Positions 51,825 to 60,299 of a stretch of 64,000 bases of DNA are shown in pieces. Below the pieces are notes generated by a model, which made no database searches, was not told the DNA's origin, and saw only the letters and a program-made list of their open reading frames with translations. Numbering within the stretch: position 1 is the first letter of the stretch; each line of letters opens with the position of its first letter. A program made the translations under genes and the position numbers. This DNA is from Xaviernesmea oryzae (lineage in GTDB: Bacteria > Pseudomonadota > Alphaproteobacteria > Rhizobiales > Rhizobiaceae), in the NCBI RefSeq assembly GCF_900177415.1, contig NZ_FXAF01000001.1, positions 250,501 to 314,500 on the forward strand. Direction: 5' to 3'.

Positions 51825-52988
51825 ATGACGATCCAGTTTTCCAACCATATGGCCGAGATCGTGGCCATCCGCCGCCACCTTCATCAATACCCCGAACTCG
51901 GCCTTTCGGAGTTCAATACCTCCGATTTCATCGCCGGTGAGCTCACCGAGCTCGGTTACCGGGTCACCCGCGGGCTCGGCCAGACGGGACTTGTCGCGAC
52001 GTTGAAGAACGGTACCGGCAACCGGTCCGTCGGCATCCGGGCCGATATCGACGCGCTGCCGATCGAGGAAGAAACTGGTGTGGAATATGCCAGCAAGAAC
52101 AAGGGCCTCATGCATGCCTGCGGCCACGACGGCCATACGGCCATGCTGCTCGGTGCCGCGAAAATCCTTGCCGAACGAAAGAACTTCGACGGCACGATCC
52201 ATTTGATCTTCCAGCCGGCGGAAGAAAATTTCGGCGGTGCCAAGCTGATGATCGACGACGGCCTCTTCGAGCGCTTTCCGTGCGACGCGGTCTTCGGCCT
52301 CCACAACGACCCGAGCCTGCCTTTCGGCCAGATCGGCGTGAAGGAAGGCCCGATGATGGCGGCGGTCGATGAATGCCGCCTCATCGTCAACGGCCGCGGC
52401 GGCCATGGCGCCGAACCGCAGGACACATCGGATCCCATCGTCTGCGGCGCGAGCATCATCATGGCGTTGCAGACGATCGCTTCGCGCAACATCCACCCGC
52501 TCGACCCGACGGTCGTCACAGTCGGCGCTTTCCATGCCGGCATGGCGAGCAATGTGATTCCGGAAAGGGCGGAGATGAAGGTGACCATCCGTTCCTTCGA
52601 TCCGAATGTCCGCGACGAGCTGGAAAGACGCATCCGCATGATCGCCGAGGGTCAGGCCGCAAGCTATGGCATGAGTGTCACGATCGACTACAAGCGGGGT
52701 TACGAGGCGACCATCAACCACAAGGCCGAGACCGATTTCGTCCGCGATCTAGCCAGGCGTGTGGTCGGCGCGGACAAGGTCGTCGATCTGCCGCGTCCTT
52801 CGATGGGAAGCGAGGATTTCGCCTATATGCTCGCAGAGCGGCCCGGCAGCTATTTCCTGCTCGGAACCAGGCGCACCGACAATGATCCGCCTTTGCATCA
52901 CCCGCGCTTCGACTTCAACGACGATGCCTTGCCGATCGGTACCGGTTTCTGGGTGGAGCTCGCCGAAGCCTATCTGCCGGCGAGATAG
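51825..52988 (+). CDS. M20-family amidohydrolase (hippurate/N-acyl-amino-acid hydrolase type)
   Basis: 387 residues. Metal-binding motifs of the M20D group are clear: G-I-R-A-D-I-D-A-L-P, H-A-C-G-H-D-G-H (a Cys/His cluster holding the binuclear metal), Q-P-A-E-E-N-x-G-G-A with the catalytic Glu, and a late M-G-S-E-D-F-A-Y. These enzymes cleave N-acyl or N-acetyl amino acids, including indole-acetyl conjugates and hippurate. The exact substrate is unknown. The start is ATG 51825. A longer in-frame start at 51777 is less like relatives. Followed by a hairpin shared with a small convergent gene. Confidence 0.92.
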   Translation: MTIQFSNHMAEIVAIRRHLHQYPELGLSEFNTSDFIAGELTELGYRVTRGLGQTGLVATLKNGTGNRSVGIRADIDALPIEEETGVEYASKNKGLMHACGHDGHTAMLLGAAKILAERKNFDGTIHLIFQPAEENFGGAKLMIDDGLFERFPCDAVFGLHNDPSLPFGQIGVKEGPMMAAVDECRLIVNGRGGHGAEPQDTSDPIVCGASIIMALQTIASRNIHPLDPTVVTVGAFHAGMASNVIPERAEMKVTIRSFDPNVRDELERRIRMIAEGQAASYGMSVTIDYKRGYEATINHKAETDFVRDLARRVVGADKVVDLPRPSMGSEDFAYMLAERPGSYFLLGTRRTDNDPPLHHPRFDFNDDALPIGTGFWVELAEAYLPAR

Positions 52989-53000
52989 CCTGAGAACGAA

Positions 53001-53032
53001 ACACCTCCCGCGGCTCGTGGCCCGGGAGGTGT
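53001..53032. terminator. Hairpin between convergent genes
   Basis: ACACCTCCCG and CGGGAGGTGT form a 10-bp perfect stem with a 12-base loop. T-rich flanks are weak on both sides. It lies between the M20 hydrolase stop and the end of the 47-residue protein gene, so it probably ends both transcripts. Confidence 0.7.
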
Positions 53033-53059
53033 ATTATTCGGCCTTGGGAGGACCGGAGC

Positions 53060-53203
53060 TTACGGGAAAAGGCCGAGCGTCACTGCGCCGACGAAAACGA
53101 AAGCCGCCGCCACCAGGGCCGCATTGGTGGCCCGTTGCCATCTGCTGGCTAAGGTAGTGCTGCGAGCGGGGAAAGACCGTGTCGAATGCTGAAGCTGACG
53201 CAT
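53060..53203 (-). CDS. 47-residue putative membrane protein
   Basis: Not in a usual gene-length range. The frame M-R-Q-L-Q-H-S-T-R-S-F-P-A-R-S-T-T continues into a basic segment with R-W-Q-R-A-T-N-A, then a single hydrophobic helix (about residues 30-46) ending G-L-F-P. A strong GGGAGG lies 6 bases before the ATG, a terminator hairpin lies after the stop, and a perfect inverted repeat lies upstream. The basic-then-hydrophobic layout predicts a one-pass inner-membrane protein with its N-terminus inside. I recall similar short sequences in Rhizobiaceae genomes, but the function is unknown. Confidence 0.65.
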   Translation of the reverse strand: MRQLQHSTRSFPARSTTLASRWQRATNAALVAAAFVFVGAVTLGLFP

Positions 53204-53255
53204 GGATGCCTCCCGGGTTCTCGTTCCGCCTTTTCGAGCGTCTCCTTATGCTATC

Positions 53256-53282
53256 TTATCTCTACCAAGCCGATAGAGATAA
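53256..53282. promoter_or_regulatory. Perfect inverted repeat TTATCTCTA-N9-TAGAGATAA
   Basis: A 9-bp perfect palindrome with a 9-base spacer, about 53 bases upstream of the 47-residue protein start. It suits a dimeric regulator site or an RNA hairpin. It matches no operator I know. Confidence 0.6.
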
Positions 53283-53380
53283 TGTTCCACACGATAATGC
53301 ATTCCGTAGAAAATCCTTTTTTCTTAACGGAGGATTTCGGAGATTAACGATTTATTATGCCCCTGAGGGGCGGGATGCGC

Positions 53381-54355
53381 TCAGCCGCCATGCCGGTCGA
53401 GCGCCATCCGGAAGATATCGCCGTCGATATTGCCGCCGGAGCAGACGGCGATGACCGTCTCGCCCAGTGTCTCGCCATGGAAAAGGGCTGCCGCGAGGGC
53501 CACGGCGCCGCCGGGCTCGACCACGATCTTCAGGCGGCTGAAGGCAAGCGCTACGGCATGCAGCGCCTCGTCCTCGGTGACGACGAGACCCGGTCCGCAA
53601 AGCCGCGACATAATGGGAAAGGTGATGTTGCCCGGCTGCGGCGTCACGATCGCATCGCAGAGCGACCCCGATTGCGTCGCATTCCGCTCGATCCTGCCGG
53701 AAGCGAGCGAGCGCGTGGCATCGTCGAAACCCTCCGGCTCGCAAGGGTGCACCGGAAAGCCGGGCGCCTTGGCTTCGAGCGCAAGCGCGATGCCGGAAAT
53801 GAAGCCGCCGCCGCCGGTCGGCACAAGCACGTCGGCTTTATCGATGCCTTCTTCCCGCGCCTGCTCCGCGATCTCCAGGCCGGCCGTACCCTGGCCGGCA
53901 ATGACCAGCGGTTCGTCGAACGGCTTGATCAGCGTCAGCCCGCGCTCCTTCGACAGACGTGCGCCGATTTCGTCGCGATCCTCGTTGGCACGATCGTAGA
54001 GCACGACTTCGGCGCCATAGGCGCGGGTGTTCTCGATCTTGATGCGCGGCGCATCCGACGGCATGACGATGACGCTGGGAATGCGATGCATCTTTGCCGC
54101 CAAGGCCACACCCTGCGCATGGTTGCCGGACGAAAAGGCGATCACGCCCTTGACCCGCACTTCCAGTGAAAGCGCGGAAATAGCCGACCAGGCACCGCGG
54201 AATTTGAACGAACCCGTATGCTGCAGGCATTCCGGCTTTACGAAGATGCGGCGTCCGGCAATCTCGTCGAGGAAGGGAGACGAGAGCAAAGGCGTTCGGC
54301 GCACGTGGCCGTCGAGGCGGGCACGGGCGGCTTCGATCATTGCGATATCGGTCAT
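53381..54355 (-). CDS. PLP-dependent threonine/serine dehydratase family protein
   Basis: 324 residues. PLP lysine 51 lies in T-G-S-F-K-F-R-G, and the glycine loop is P-T-G-G-G-G-F-I-S-G. The fold and length are those of catabolic threonine dehydratase or serine racemase/EutB-like proteins. No C-terminal ACT regulatory domain is present, so it is not the biosynthetic IlvA. It should deaminate threonine or serine, or a hydroxy amino acid, to the keto acid. The neighbouring phosphatase-like gene is on the same strand 85 bases upstream. Confidence 0.88.
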   Translation of the reverse strand: MTDIAMIEAARARLDGHVRRTPLLSSPFLDEIAGRRIFVKPECLQHTGSFKFRGAWSAISALSLEVRVKGVIAFSSGNHAQGVALAAKMHRIPSVIVMPSDAPRIKIENTRAYGAEVVLYDRANEDRDEIGARLSKERGLTLIKPFDEPLVIAGQGTAGLEIAEQAREEGIDKADVLVPTGGGGFISGIALALEAKAPGFPVHPCEPEGFDDATRSLASGRIERNATQSGSLCDAIVTPQPGNITFPIMSRLCGPGLVVTEDEALHAVALAFSRLKIVVEPGGAVALAAALFHGETLGETVIAVCSGGNIDGDIFRMALDRHGG

Positions 54356-54439
54356 ACGGAAGGTCCAGTTGAGGAAATGGCGGGGCAGTCGGCAACCTAT
54401 CGGCGGTTTCCGCTTCGGTAAAGATCGCTTGGAATACTC

Positions 54440-55270
54440 TCAGCCCGCCGCGCTTTGCTGCGCCGCCGGGAGTACGCGGAGCTTCAGCACGGCCTTGATC
54501 GGCAGATGATCGGAAGCGAGCCGGGCGAGCGGGGTATCATGGGCTTCCACCGTATCGATCAATCCCGGCCGGTTCGCCATGATCCGGTCGAGCGCCAGCA
54601 CCGGCAACCGTGAAGGAAAGCTGGGCACCGCCGTCGGCAGGCCGAAAACGGTCGTGAGCGTATTCAGCGAGGAGCGGTCTCCGAGCCGCCATTCGTTGAG
54701 GTCGCCCATCAGCACGGTCGGCTGCTCATCACGGGAGCTCAGTATGTCGAGGATCATGCGTGTCTGCTGGTGCCGCGATCGGTTGAGGAGGCCGAGATGC
54801 GCGGCAATGATCCGGAATGTGCGGCCGCCTTCGAGTTCCAGTTCGGTGATCAGCGCACCGCGCGGCTCGAGCCCCGGCAGCTTCACCTGATGCACGTCGC
54901 GCACCAGGCCTTCCCGGAAGAGGATCACGTTGCCATGCCAGCCATGCGCCTTTGCCACGCCGCTGACCGGCACCGGCAAAAGCCCGGTCTCCCGCTCCAT
55001 CCACGCAAGATCCAGCAGGCCGCGCCGCTCGCCGAAGCGGGTATCGGCCTCCTGCAGCGCGATCACATCGGCGCCGATTTCGCGGATCACATGACTGGTA
55101 CGGGCCGGATCGAACCTGCCGTCGATGCCCACGCATTTGTGCACGTTGTATGAGGCGATCAGCATGCCCTTGCTGCGGTCGTGGGGTTCGGAAGCGCCGG
55201 CACCCCGGTTCTTGCGAGCCCGGATCGATGTCAGAATGCTTATCGGAAGAGTTGGGCGTTTTTCCCGCAT
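54440..55270 (-). CDS. Endonuclease/exonuclease/phosphatase (EEP) family protein
   Basis: 276 residues. S-Y-N-V-H-K-C-V-G starts the fold, A-L-Q-E-A-D contains the metal-binding Glu, L-M-G-D-L-N-E-W carries the catalytic Asp/Asn, and L-A-S-D-H-L-P-I the final Asp-His pair. This subgroup is often found beside cardiolipin synthase-like genes, as here (67 bases from the next gene). That suggests a phospholipid or inositol-phosphate head-group phosphatase rather than a nuclease. The first 35 residues are basic and a start at 55165 is possible. Confidence 0.87.
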   Translation of the reverse strand: MREKRPTLPISILTSIRARKNRGAGASEPHDRSKGMLIASYNVHKCVGIDGRFDPARTSHVIREIGADVIALQEADTRFGERRGLLDLAWMERETGLLPVPVSGVAKAHGWHGNVILFREGLVRDVHQVKLPGLEPRGALITELELEGGRTFRIIAAHLGLLNRSRHQQTRMILDILSSRDEQPTVLMGDLNEWRLGDRSSLNTLTTVFGLPTAVPSFPSRLPVLALDRIMANRPGLIDTVEAHDTPLARLASDHLPIKAVLKLRVLPAAQQSAAG

Positions 55271-55337
55271 GGTCCTGAGAGATTATTCGCAGATGCACAA
55301 ACTATAAGGTAATCCGCCCAATGATCCAGCGCCGGCG

Positions 55338-56801
55338 CTAAAGATAAGGCGAACCCAGCCAAAGCACCCGCTCGATGAGCCGCACCAGGAAGGGCCTTGC
55401 TCTTAAACCCTCCAGCGTGACTTCGGTTGCGGAAGAAATCGCCAGATCGATTCTACGTTCCAGGGCTTCGGCAAATTGACGGTCGAAAACCTCGAGATCC
55501 ACTTCGAAATTGAGGCGAAGCGACCGCGGATCGAGATTGGACGAGCCGACATAGGCCCAGCAGCCATCGACGGCCATCAGCTTGGAATGGTTGAAGGGAC
55601 CCGAGGCGCGCCAGATGCGGCAGTAGTTCTTCAGCATCTGGTCGAACTGAGCGGTCATCGCCCGGTCGACCAGCACGAGATTGTTGGCGGTGGGCACGAC
55701 GATATCGACCGTGACGCCGCGCCGCGCGGCGGTCACCAGTGCGGTGATCAATTCCCGATCCGGCAGGAAATAGGGAGAGACGATGCGAATGGAGGAGCGC
55801 GCCACAGAAAAGACACCCATCAGCATCTTGTGGTTCGTCTCGACGCTGCGGTCCGGTCCGGACGAAACGGCGCGAACGATGACCGGCGCGCCGGGCTCGG
55901 TATGCGGTGGTTCGAGCGTCCAGCCCTTTCCCTCCAGAGTTTCACCGGTGGCGAATTTCCAGTCCGCGGCAGCGATCGCGAAGAGATCGGCAACCACCGG
56001 CCCTGTGACCTTGAAATGAGTGTCGAAAGAGCATTTGTCACCGCTGAACTCGCTGGAAAATCCCTCACGGATATTCATGCCGCCGGTGAAGACGACCCTG
56101 CCGTCCACAACGAGAATCTTGCGGTGGGTTCTAAGGTTCGCATAGGGCAGGCGCAGCCCCATGATGACATTGCCGTTGAACACGTCGACGGTGACCCCGC
56201 CATCCCGGAGCATGCCGAGGATGCTCGGCACCGAATACCGCGCACCGACTGCATCGATCAGGACACGCACTTCGATGCCCCGCTTGACCGCGGCAATCAG
56301 CGCATCCGCAAAGCGGACGCCGATGCGGTCGCGGTCGAAGATATAGGTTTCGAGGATGACGCTCCGCTTCGCCTCGCCGATCGCCTTCAGCATCGCACCA
56401 TAGGCCTCGTCGCCGGTGTCGAGCGCCACGATGGTGTTTCCGGTCGTCAGGTGGCGGTGGGTCACCCGGTCGCCGAGGATTTTCATCGCACGAAACCGCT
56501 GGCCGAATTCCCGGGCTACAAGCTCGTTCGTCGCATCGTAGGAAGCAAAATCGGCGCGGATCTGGCCCTGCACCAGCAATGCCCGGCGATCGCTGATGGC
56601 GGTGCGGCGGATGCGGTTGATGCCGGCGATCAGATAAAGAGCCGCGCCGACGATGGGGGAAAGAACGATGATGCCGACCCAGCCGACCGCGGAGCGGACC
56701 TCTTCCTTCGTCATGGCGGCATGGATAGCCGCCGCCGTCCCCGCCACGACCGAAATGGTAAAGAGGATATGCGGCCAGTAGGTCTCGACGAGATCAAGCA
56801 T
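55338..56801 (-). CDS. Cardiolipin synthase-type phospholipase D family protein
   Basis: 487 residues. Two N-terminal membrane helices (about 10-60) are followed by two H-K-D motifs: H-R-K-I-L-V-V-D-G at about residue 230 and H-S-K-L-M-A-V-D-G near 410, followed by G-S-S-N-L-D-P-R-S-L-R-L-N-F-E. That arrangement is the bacterial Cls type, which condenses two phosphatidylglycerols to cardiolipin. The EEP gene lies downstream on the same strand and may act on the same lipid pathway. Alternative: another PLD-type transphosphatidylase. Confidence 0.9.
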   Translation of the reverse strand: MLDLVETYWPHILFTISVVAGTAAAIHAAMTKEEVRSAVGWVGIIVLSPIVGAALYLIAGINRIRRTAISDRRALLVQGQIRADFASYDATNELVAREFGQRFRAMKILGDRVTHRHLTTGNTIVALDTGDEAYGAMLKAIGEAKRSVILETYIFDRDRIGVRFADALIAAVKRGIEVRVLIDAVGARYSVPSILGMLRDGGVTVDVFNGNVIMGLRLPYANLRTHRKILVVDGRVVFTGGMNIREGFSSEFSGDKCSFDTHFKVTGPVVADLFAIAAADWKFATGETLEGKGWTLEPPHTEPGAPVIVRAVSSGPDRSVETNHKMLMGVFSVARSSIRIVSPYFLPDRELITALVTAARRGVTVDIVVPTANNLVLVDRAMTAQFDQMLKNYCRIWRASGPFNHSKLMAVDGCWAYVGSSNLDPRSLRLNFEVDLEVFDRQFAEALERRIDLAISSATEVTLEGLRARPFLVRLIERVLWLGSPYL

Positions 56802-56879
56802 GACGCGGAATATAGACGCGGACGCGTTTTGCGCAATCGGAGCCGAACCAATACCTTAAATCCGGCTCCAACAGGATCG

Positions 56880-58235
56880 TCAGGCGGCGATCTGCTTCTG
56901 GAAGGCGTCGAGCGAAGCTTCGAGCATGTTGAAGACCGCATCCACCTGGGCTTCCGTGATGATCATCGGCGGGCAGAGCGCCAGCGAGTCTCCGATCGCC
57001 CGCGAGATGAGCCCTTTCTCCACCATGACCGCGAGCAGCTTCGGGCCGAGCTCACCGGCAGCGAACCCGTCGCGCGGCTTCAACTCCAGCGCGCCGATCA
57101 GGCCGATGCAGCGGGCTTCGATCGCCAGCGGGTGGCTCTCCAGCGCTTTCAGTCGGCTCTGGAATTTCGGCGCGAGCGCTCGCACATTGCCGACGAGATC
57201 GCGCTCTTCGATGATCGCGATGTTCTCCAGCGCCACCGCGGCCGCAACCGGATGACCGGCCGCGGTCACCCCATGGCCGAACGTGCCGATATTCGCCGAT
57301 TCATCGGCGAGCGGCTGATAGACGTTCTCGTTGATGAGAAGCGCCGAGATCGGCTGGTAGGACGACGAAATCTGCTTGGAAAGGGTGATTATGTCCGGCT
57401 GCAGCGAGAAAGTCTCGGTGGCGAACATCTTGCCGGTACGGCCGAAGCCGCAGATGACTTCGTCGGCGATGAAGAGAACATCGTATTTCTTCAACACCTT
57501 CTGGATCGCCTCCCAATAGCCCGCCGGCGGCACGATGACGCCGCCCGCGCCCATGACCGGCTCGCCGATGAAGGCCGCCACCGTCTCCGGACCTTCCTTC
57601 AGGATCAGGTTTTCGAGATCCTTGGCGCAGCGCGCGACGAAGGCCGCTTCCGTTTCGCCTTCCTGTTTGAAGACGCGATAGTGCGGGCAGGTCGTATGGA
57701 AGATACCCGGCAGCGGCAGGTCGAAGGAGCGATGATTGTTCGGCAGGCCCGTCAGGCTGGCGCTGGCGACTGTCACGCCGTGATACCCCTTGATGCGGGA
57801 GATGATCTTCTTCTTTTCCGGCTTGCCGAGCGCGTTCGAGCGGTACCAGACCATCTTCATCGCCGTATCGTTGGCCTCGGAACCGGAATTGGTGAAGTAG
57901 GCCTTCGACATCGGCACCGGCGCCATCTGGATCAGCTTTTCGGCGAGCTCGATCGACGGGCCGTGACTGCGGGCGGTGAAGGTGTGATAGTAGGGCAGCT
58001 TCGCCATTTGCCTGGCTGCCGCCTCGACAAGGCGGCTCTCGCCGAAGCCGACGGCGACGCTCCAGAGGCCGGCCATCGCCTCGATGTATTTCTTGCCGTT
58101 GTTGTCGTAGACGTAGACGCCCTCGCCGCGGTCGATCACCAGCGAACCGTCACGCTCCAGCGCGCGGGCATTGGTGTAGGAATGAAGCTGGTAAGCCTTG
58201 TCGCGGGCTTCGATGGAATTGGGCTGAACAGTCAC
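56880..58235 (-). CDS. Class III pyridoxal-phosphate aminotransferase (omega-amino-acid/polyamine:pyruvate type)
   Basis: 451 residues. Fold type I marks are G-S-E-A-N-D-T-A-M-K, G-Y-H-G-V-T, I-A-D-E-V-I-C-G-F-G-R-T-G and the PLP-lysine block L-S-K-Q-I-S-S-S-Y-Q-P-I. The close match to pyruvate-dependent omega-transaminases points to terminal amines such as putrescine, beta-alanine or 4-aminobutyrate analogues. Start: AGGAGG lies 6 bases before GTG 58235. A longer ATG frame from 58307 or 58256 would run through that ribosome-binding site. Confidence 0.9.
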   Translation of the reverse strand: MTVQPNSIEARDKAYQLHSYTNARALERDGSLVIDRGEGVYVYDNNGKKYIEAMAGLWSVAVGFGESRLVEAAARQMAKLPYYHTFTARSHGPSIELAEKLIQMAPVPMSKAYFTNSGSEANDTAMKMVWYRSNALGKPEKKKIISRIKGYHGVTVASASLTGLPNNHRSFDLPLPGIFHTTCPHYRVFKQEGETEAAFVARCAKDLENLILKEGPETVAAFIGEPVMGAGGVIVPPAGYWEAIQKVLKKYDVLFIADEVICGFGRTGKMFATETFSLQPDIITLSKQISSSYQPISALLINENVYQPLADESANIGTFGHGVTAAGHPVAAAVALENIAIIEERDLVGNVRALAPKFQSRLKALESHPLAIEARCIGLIGALELKPRDGFAAGELGPKLLAVMVEKGLISRAIGDSLALCPPMIITEAQVDAVFNMLEASLDAFQKQIAA

Positions 58236-58368
58236 GACGGACCTCCTGTGAGACATGCGGGCGCATAGAAATCTCATAGGCGGAAACGGCGATATTGGAC
58301 AGCCCAAATCGCCGGTTGCAGCGCCCTCAGGAGTTCAAAACAATTGACGTTTCAATCAATGTTTTTGG

Positions 58369-59802
58369 TTACTTGAGCGTCATCGCCGCGACGGGCGGCT
58401 CGGCGCCGGCGGGAATGGGGCTGGTATAATCCTGTCCCTTGCGCCGTTTCTTGAGGTCGGCCCAGGCTGCCTCGCGAAGCTGCTCGCTTTCGATCGCCGC
58501 AAGCCCGGTCGCAGCCATGGCCTTGGCGGCGGAAACCATGCCCTTGTGGGCAAGCGGGCTCTTGCCCTGCGCCACCACCTGCCAGGTATGGAGCTGCGTT
58601 CCGATGGCGAGCGTCGCGCCGTAAGCCTGAACGGTCGGCACGACCCAGCTCACGTCGCCGACATCCGTCGAGCCGCCCATCTGCCGCACCTCGTTGTGAG
58701 CCGGCAGGATGAAGTCCGCAAGCAGGATATCCCTTTGCTCCAGGCGCTCCTGGTTCCAGCTCGCCGCGATGTCCTCGGGCGTCAAAGTCGCGCGGATCTT
58801 CTCGGCGAAGGCGATATCGGCATCGTCGAAAGGGGGCGGCCCTATGCTGTCCCAGACATCCTGCATCACGTCCATCAGCGGCGTGTTGACGATGAGGTTG
58901 GAGACGCCCGCAAGGATCGTGCTTTCCACCTTCGTCTCGGTCATCAGTGCCGCGCCTTCGGCAACTTTCTTCACCCGCTCGATGAGCGCAAGAAGGCCCG
59001 GCAATTCCGGTGACCGCACCACGTAGCGCACCTTGGCATGCGCCTGCACGACGTTCGGCGAGATGCCGCCGGCATCGAGCACCGCATAATGGATGCGGCA
59101 ATCGGACGGCATGTGTTCGCGCATATAATTGACACCGACACTCATCAGTTCGACGGCGTCGAGCGCACTGCGGCCAAGTTCCGGCACCGCGGATGCATGA
59201 GAGGCGCGGCCAGTGAAGGTGAAATCGATGCGGCAATTGGCAAGCGAGGTTTCCCGCTGCACGCCGGCGAAATTGCTCGGGTGCCAGCTGATCGCAATAT
59301 CGACATCCTCGAATGCGCCGGCACGAACCATGAAGGCTTTCGCAGCCCCACCCTCTTCCGCCGGGCAGCCGTAATAGCGCACGCGGCCGGGGGTTCCCGT
59401 CTTTTCCAGCCAGTCCTTCAATGCGGTTGCCGCAAGAAGCGATGCCGAACCGAGAAGATTGTGGCCGCAGCCGTGACCGTTCGCGCCTGCGACGAGCGGC
59501 TCGTTATGGGCAACGCCCGCCTGCTGGCTGAGGCCTGCCAGAGCGTCGTATTCGCCGAGGAACGCGATCACCGGGCCGCCCTTCCCCGCCTCGCCGATCA
59601 GCGCGGTTGGAATGCCGGCGACGTTTTCGGTTATCCTGAAGCCCTGGGTTTCCAGCATCTCCCGGTGTGCGGCGGCCGAGAGCCTCTCCATGTAGCAGGT
59701 TTCCGGCGTCTCCCAAACGCGGTCCGCAAGCTCGGTGAAAACCTCTGTCTTGCGGTCGATGAAATCCCAAACGAGGGGGAGATTGGAATTGCCTGCGGTC
59801 AT
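58369..59802 (-). CDS. M20-family amidohydrolase, AbgB-like
   Basis: 477 residues. Opening V-W-E-T-P-E-T-C-Y and metal-site motifs A-N-G-H-G-C-G-H-N-L and P-A-E-E-G-G-A-A-K define the AbgB (p-aminobenzoyl-glutamate utilisation) branch of M20. S-H-A-S appears in the dimerisation domain. AbgB-type enzymes cleave peptidic or folate-derived amides. Substrate unknown. It lies next to a divergent dipeptide importer (dppABC), so a role in using imported peptides is plausible. ATG 59802 is preferred over 59826, with GAGG upstream. Confidence 0.9.
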   Translation of the reverse strand: MTAGNSNLPLVWDFIDRKTEVFTELADRVWETPETCYMERLSAAAHREMLETQGFRITENVAGIPTALIGEAGKGGPVIAFLGEYDALAGLSQQAGVAHNEPLVAGANGHGCGHNLLGSASLLAATALKDWLEKTGTPGRVRYYGCPAEEGGAAKAFMVRAGAFEDVDIAISWHPSNFAGVQRETSLANCRIDFTFTGRASHASAVPELGRSALDAVELMSVGVNYMREHMPSDCRIHYAVLDAGGISPNVVQAHAKVRYVVRSPELPGLLALIERVKKVAEGAALMTETKVESTILAGVSNLIVNTPLMDVMQDVWDSIGPPPFDDADIAFAEKIRATLTPEDIAASWNQERLEQRDILLADFILPAHNEVRQMGGSTDVGDVSWVVPTVQAYGATLAIGTQLHTWQVVAQGKSPLAHKGMVSAAKAMAATGLAAIESEQLREAAWADLKKRRKGQDYTSPIPAGAEPPVAAMTLK

Positions 59803-60299
59803 GAAATCGTTGCCTCGATGCATCAATGCTGTTCGGAAGGCCCGAAACGTACTCCATTCTCGCCCGATGGCAATGCAGCAAAAATCGGCAATGCGGATAT
59901 GTTGTGCAATGGGAATGCGGATGTGATCAAGACGCGAATGTTAGCATCTCGACAACCGGATCATAATCGCTATGCTCCCGCGCCACGGCCCGCCGGCAAA
60001 ATCCAAGGAACGAGCCGAAAACAATAAGAAGTTACCAGGGATTCGGCCGAATTTGTGAAAATTTTCCAAAAATGAAGCGGGTGCGGAGCCTTGATCGGCT
60101 TCAATATAAAGGGACGTGCGCGGCTTGAAACCGACGCGGACCCGCCGGGAGAAATGGATACGAAGCCGGCAGCATTCGGATTTGCCGGCCAGGAGGTGAC
60201 AACAAGAATATCAGACTTGGGGCGCAAGGGAGCGCGCCATATTAACTGAAATCAACCGGGCCGGGCATTAAGTCGGCCACAGGTCATTGGGAGACCAAT
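59803..60299. other. Intergenic region between the AbgB-like gene and dppA (497 bases)
   Basis: Divergent control region. A 7-bp perfect inverted repeat GCCGGCA / TGCCGGC lies at 60165-60189 in the likely dppA leader, and AT-rich runs at about 60020-60070 could hold promoters. No coding sequence is convincing. Confidence 0.5.

Noticed and set aside
55476..58268. 930-codon open frame antisense to the cardiolipin synthase and aminotransferase genes
   Set aside because: Shadow of GC-rich codon use on the other strand. It crosses two well-supported genes and an intergenic gap, and shows no family motif.
59970..60227. 85-codon minus-strand frame in the dppA leader
   Set aside because: No ribosome-binding site, no membrane or domain pattern, and it overlaps the expected promoter region.
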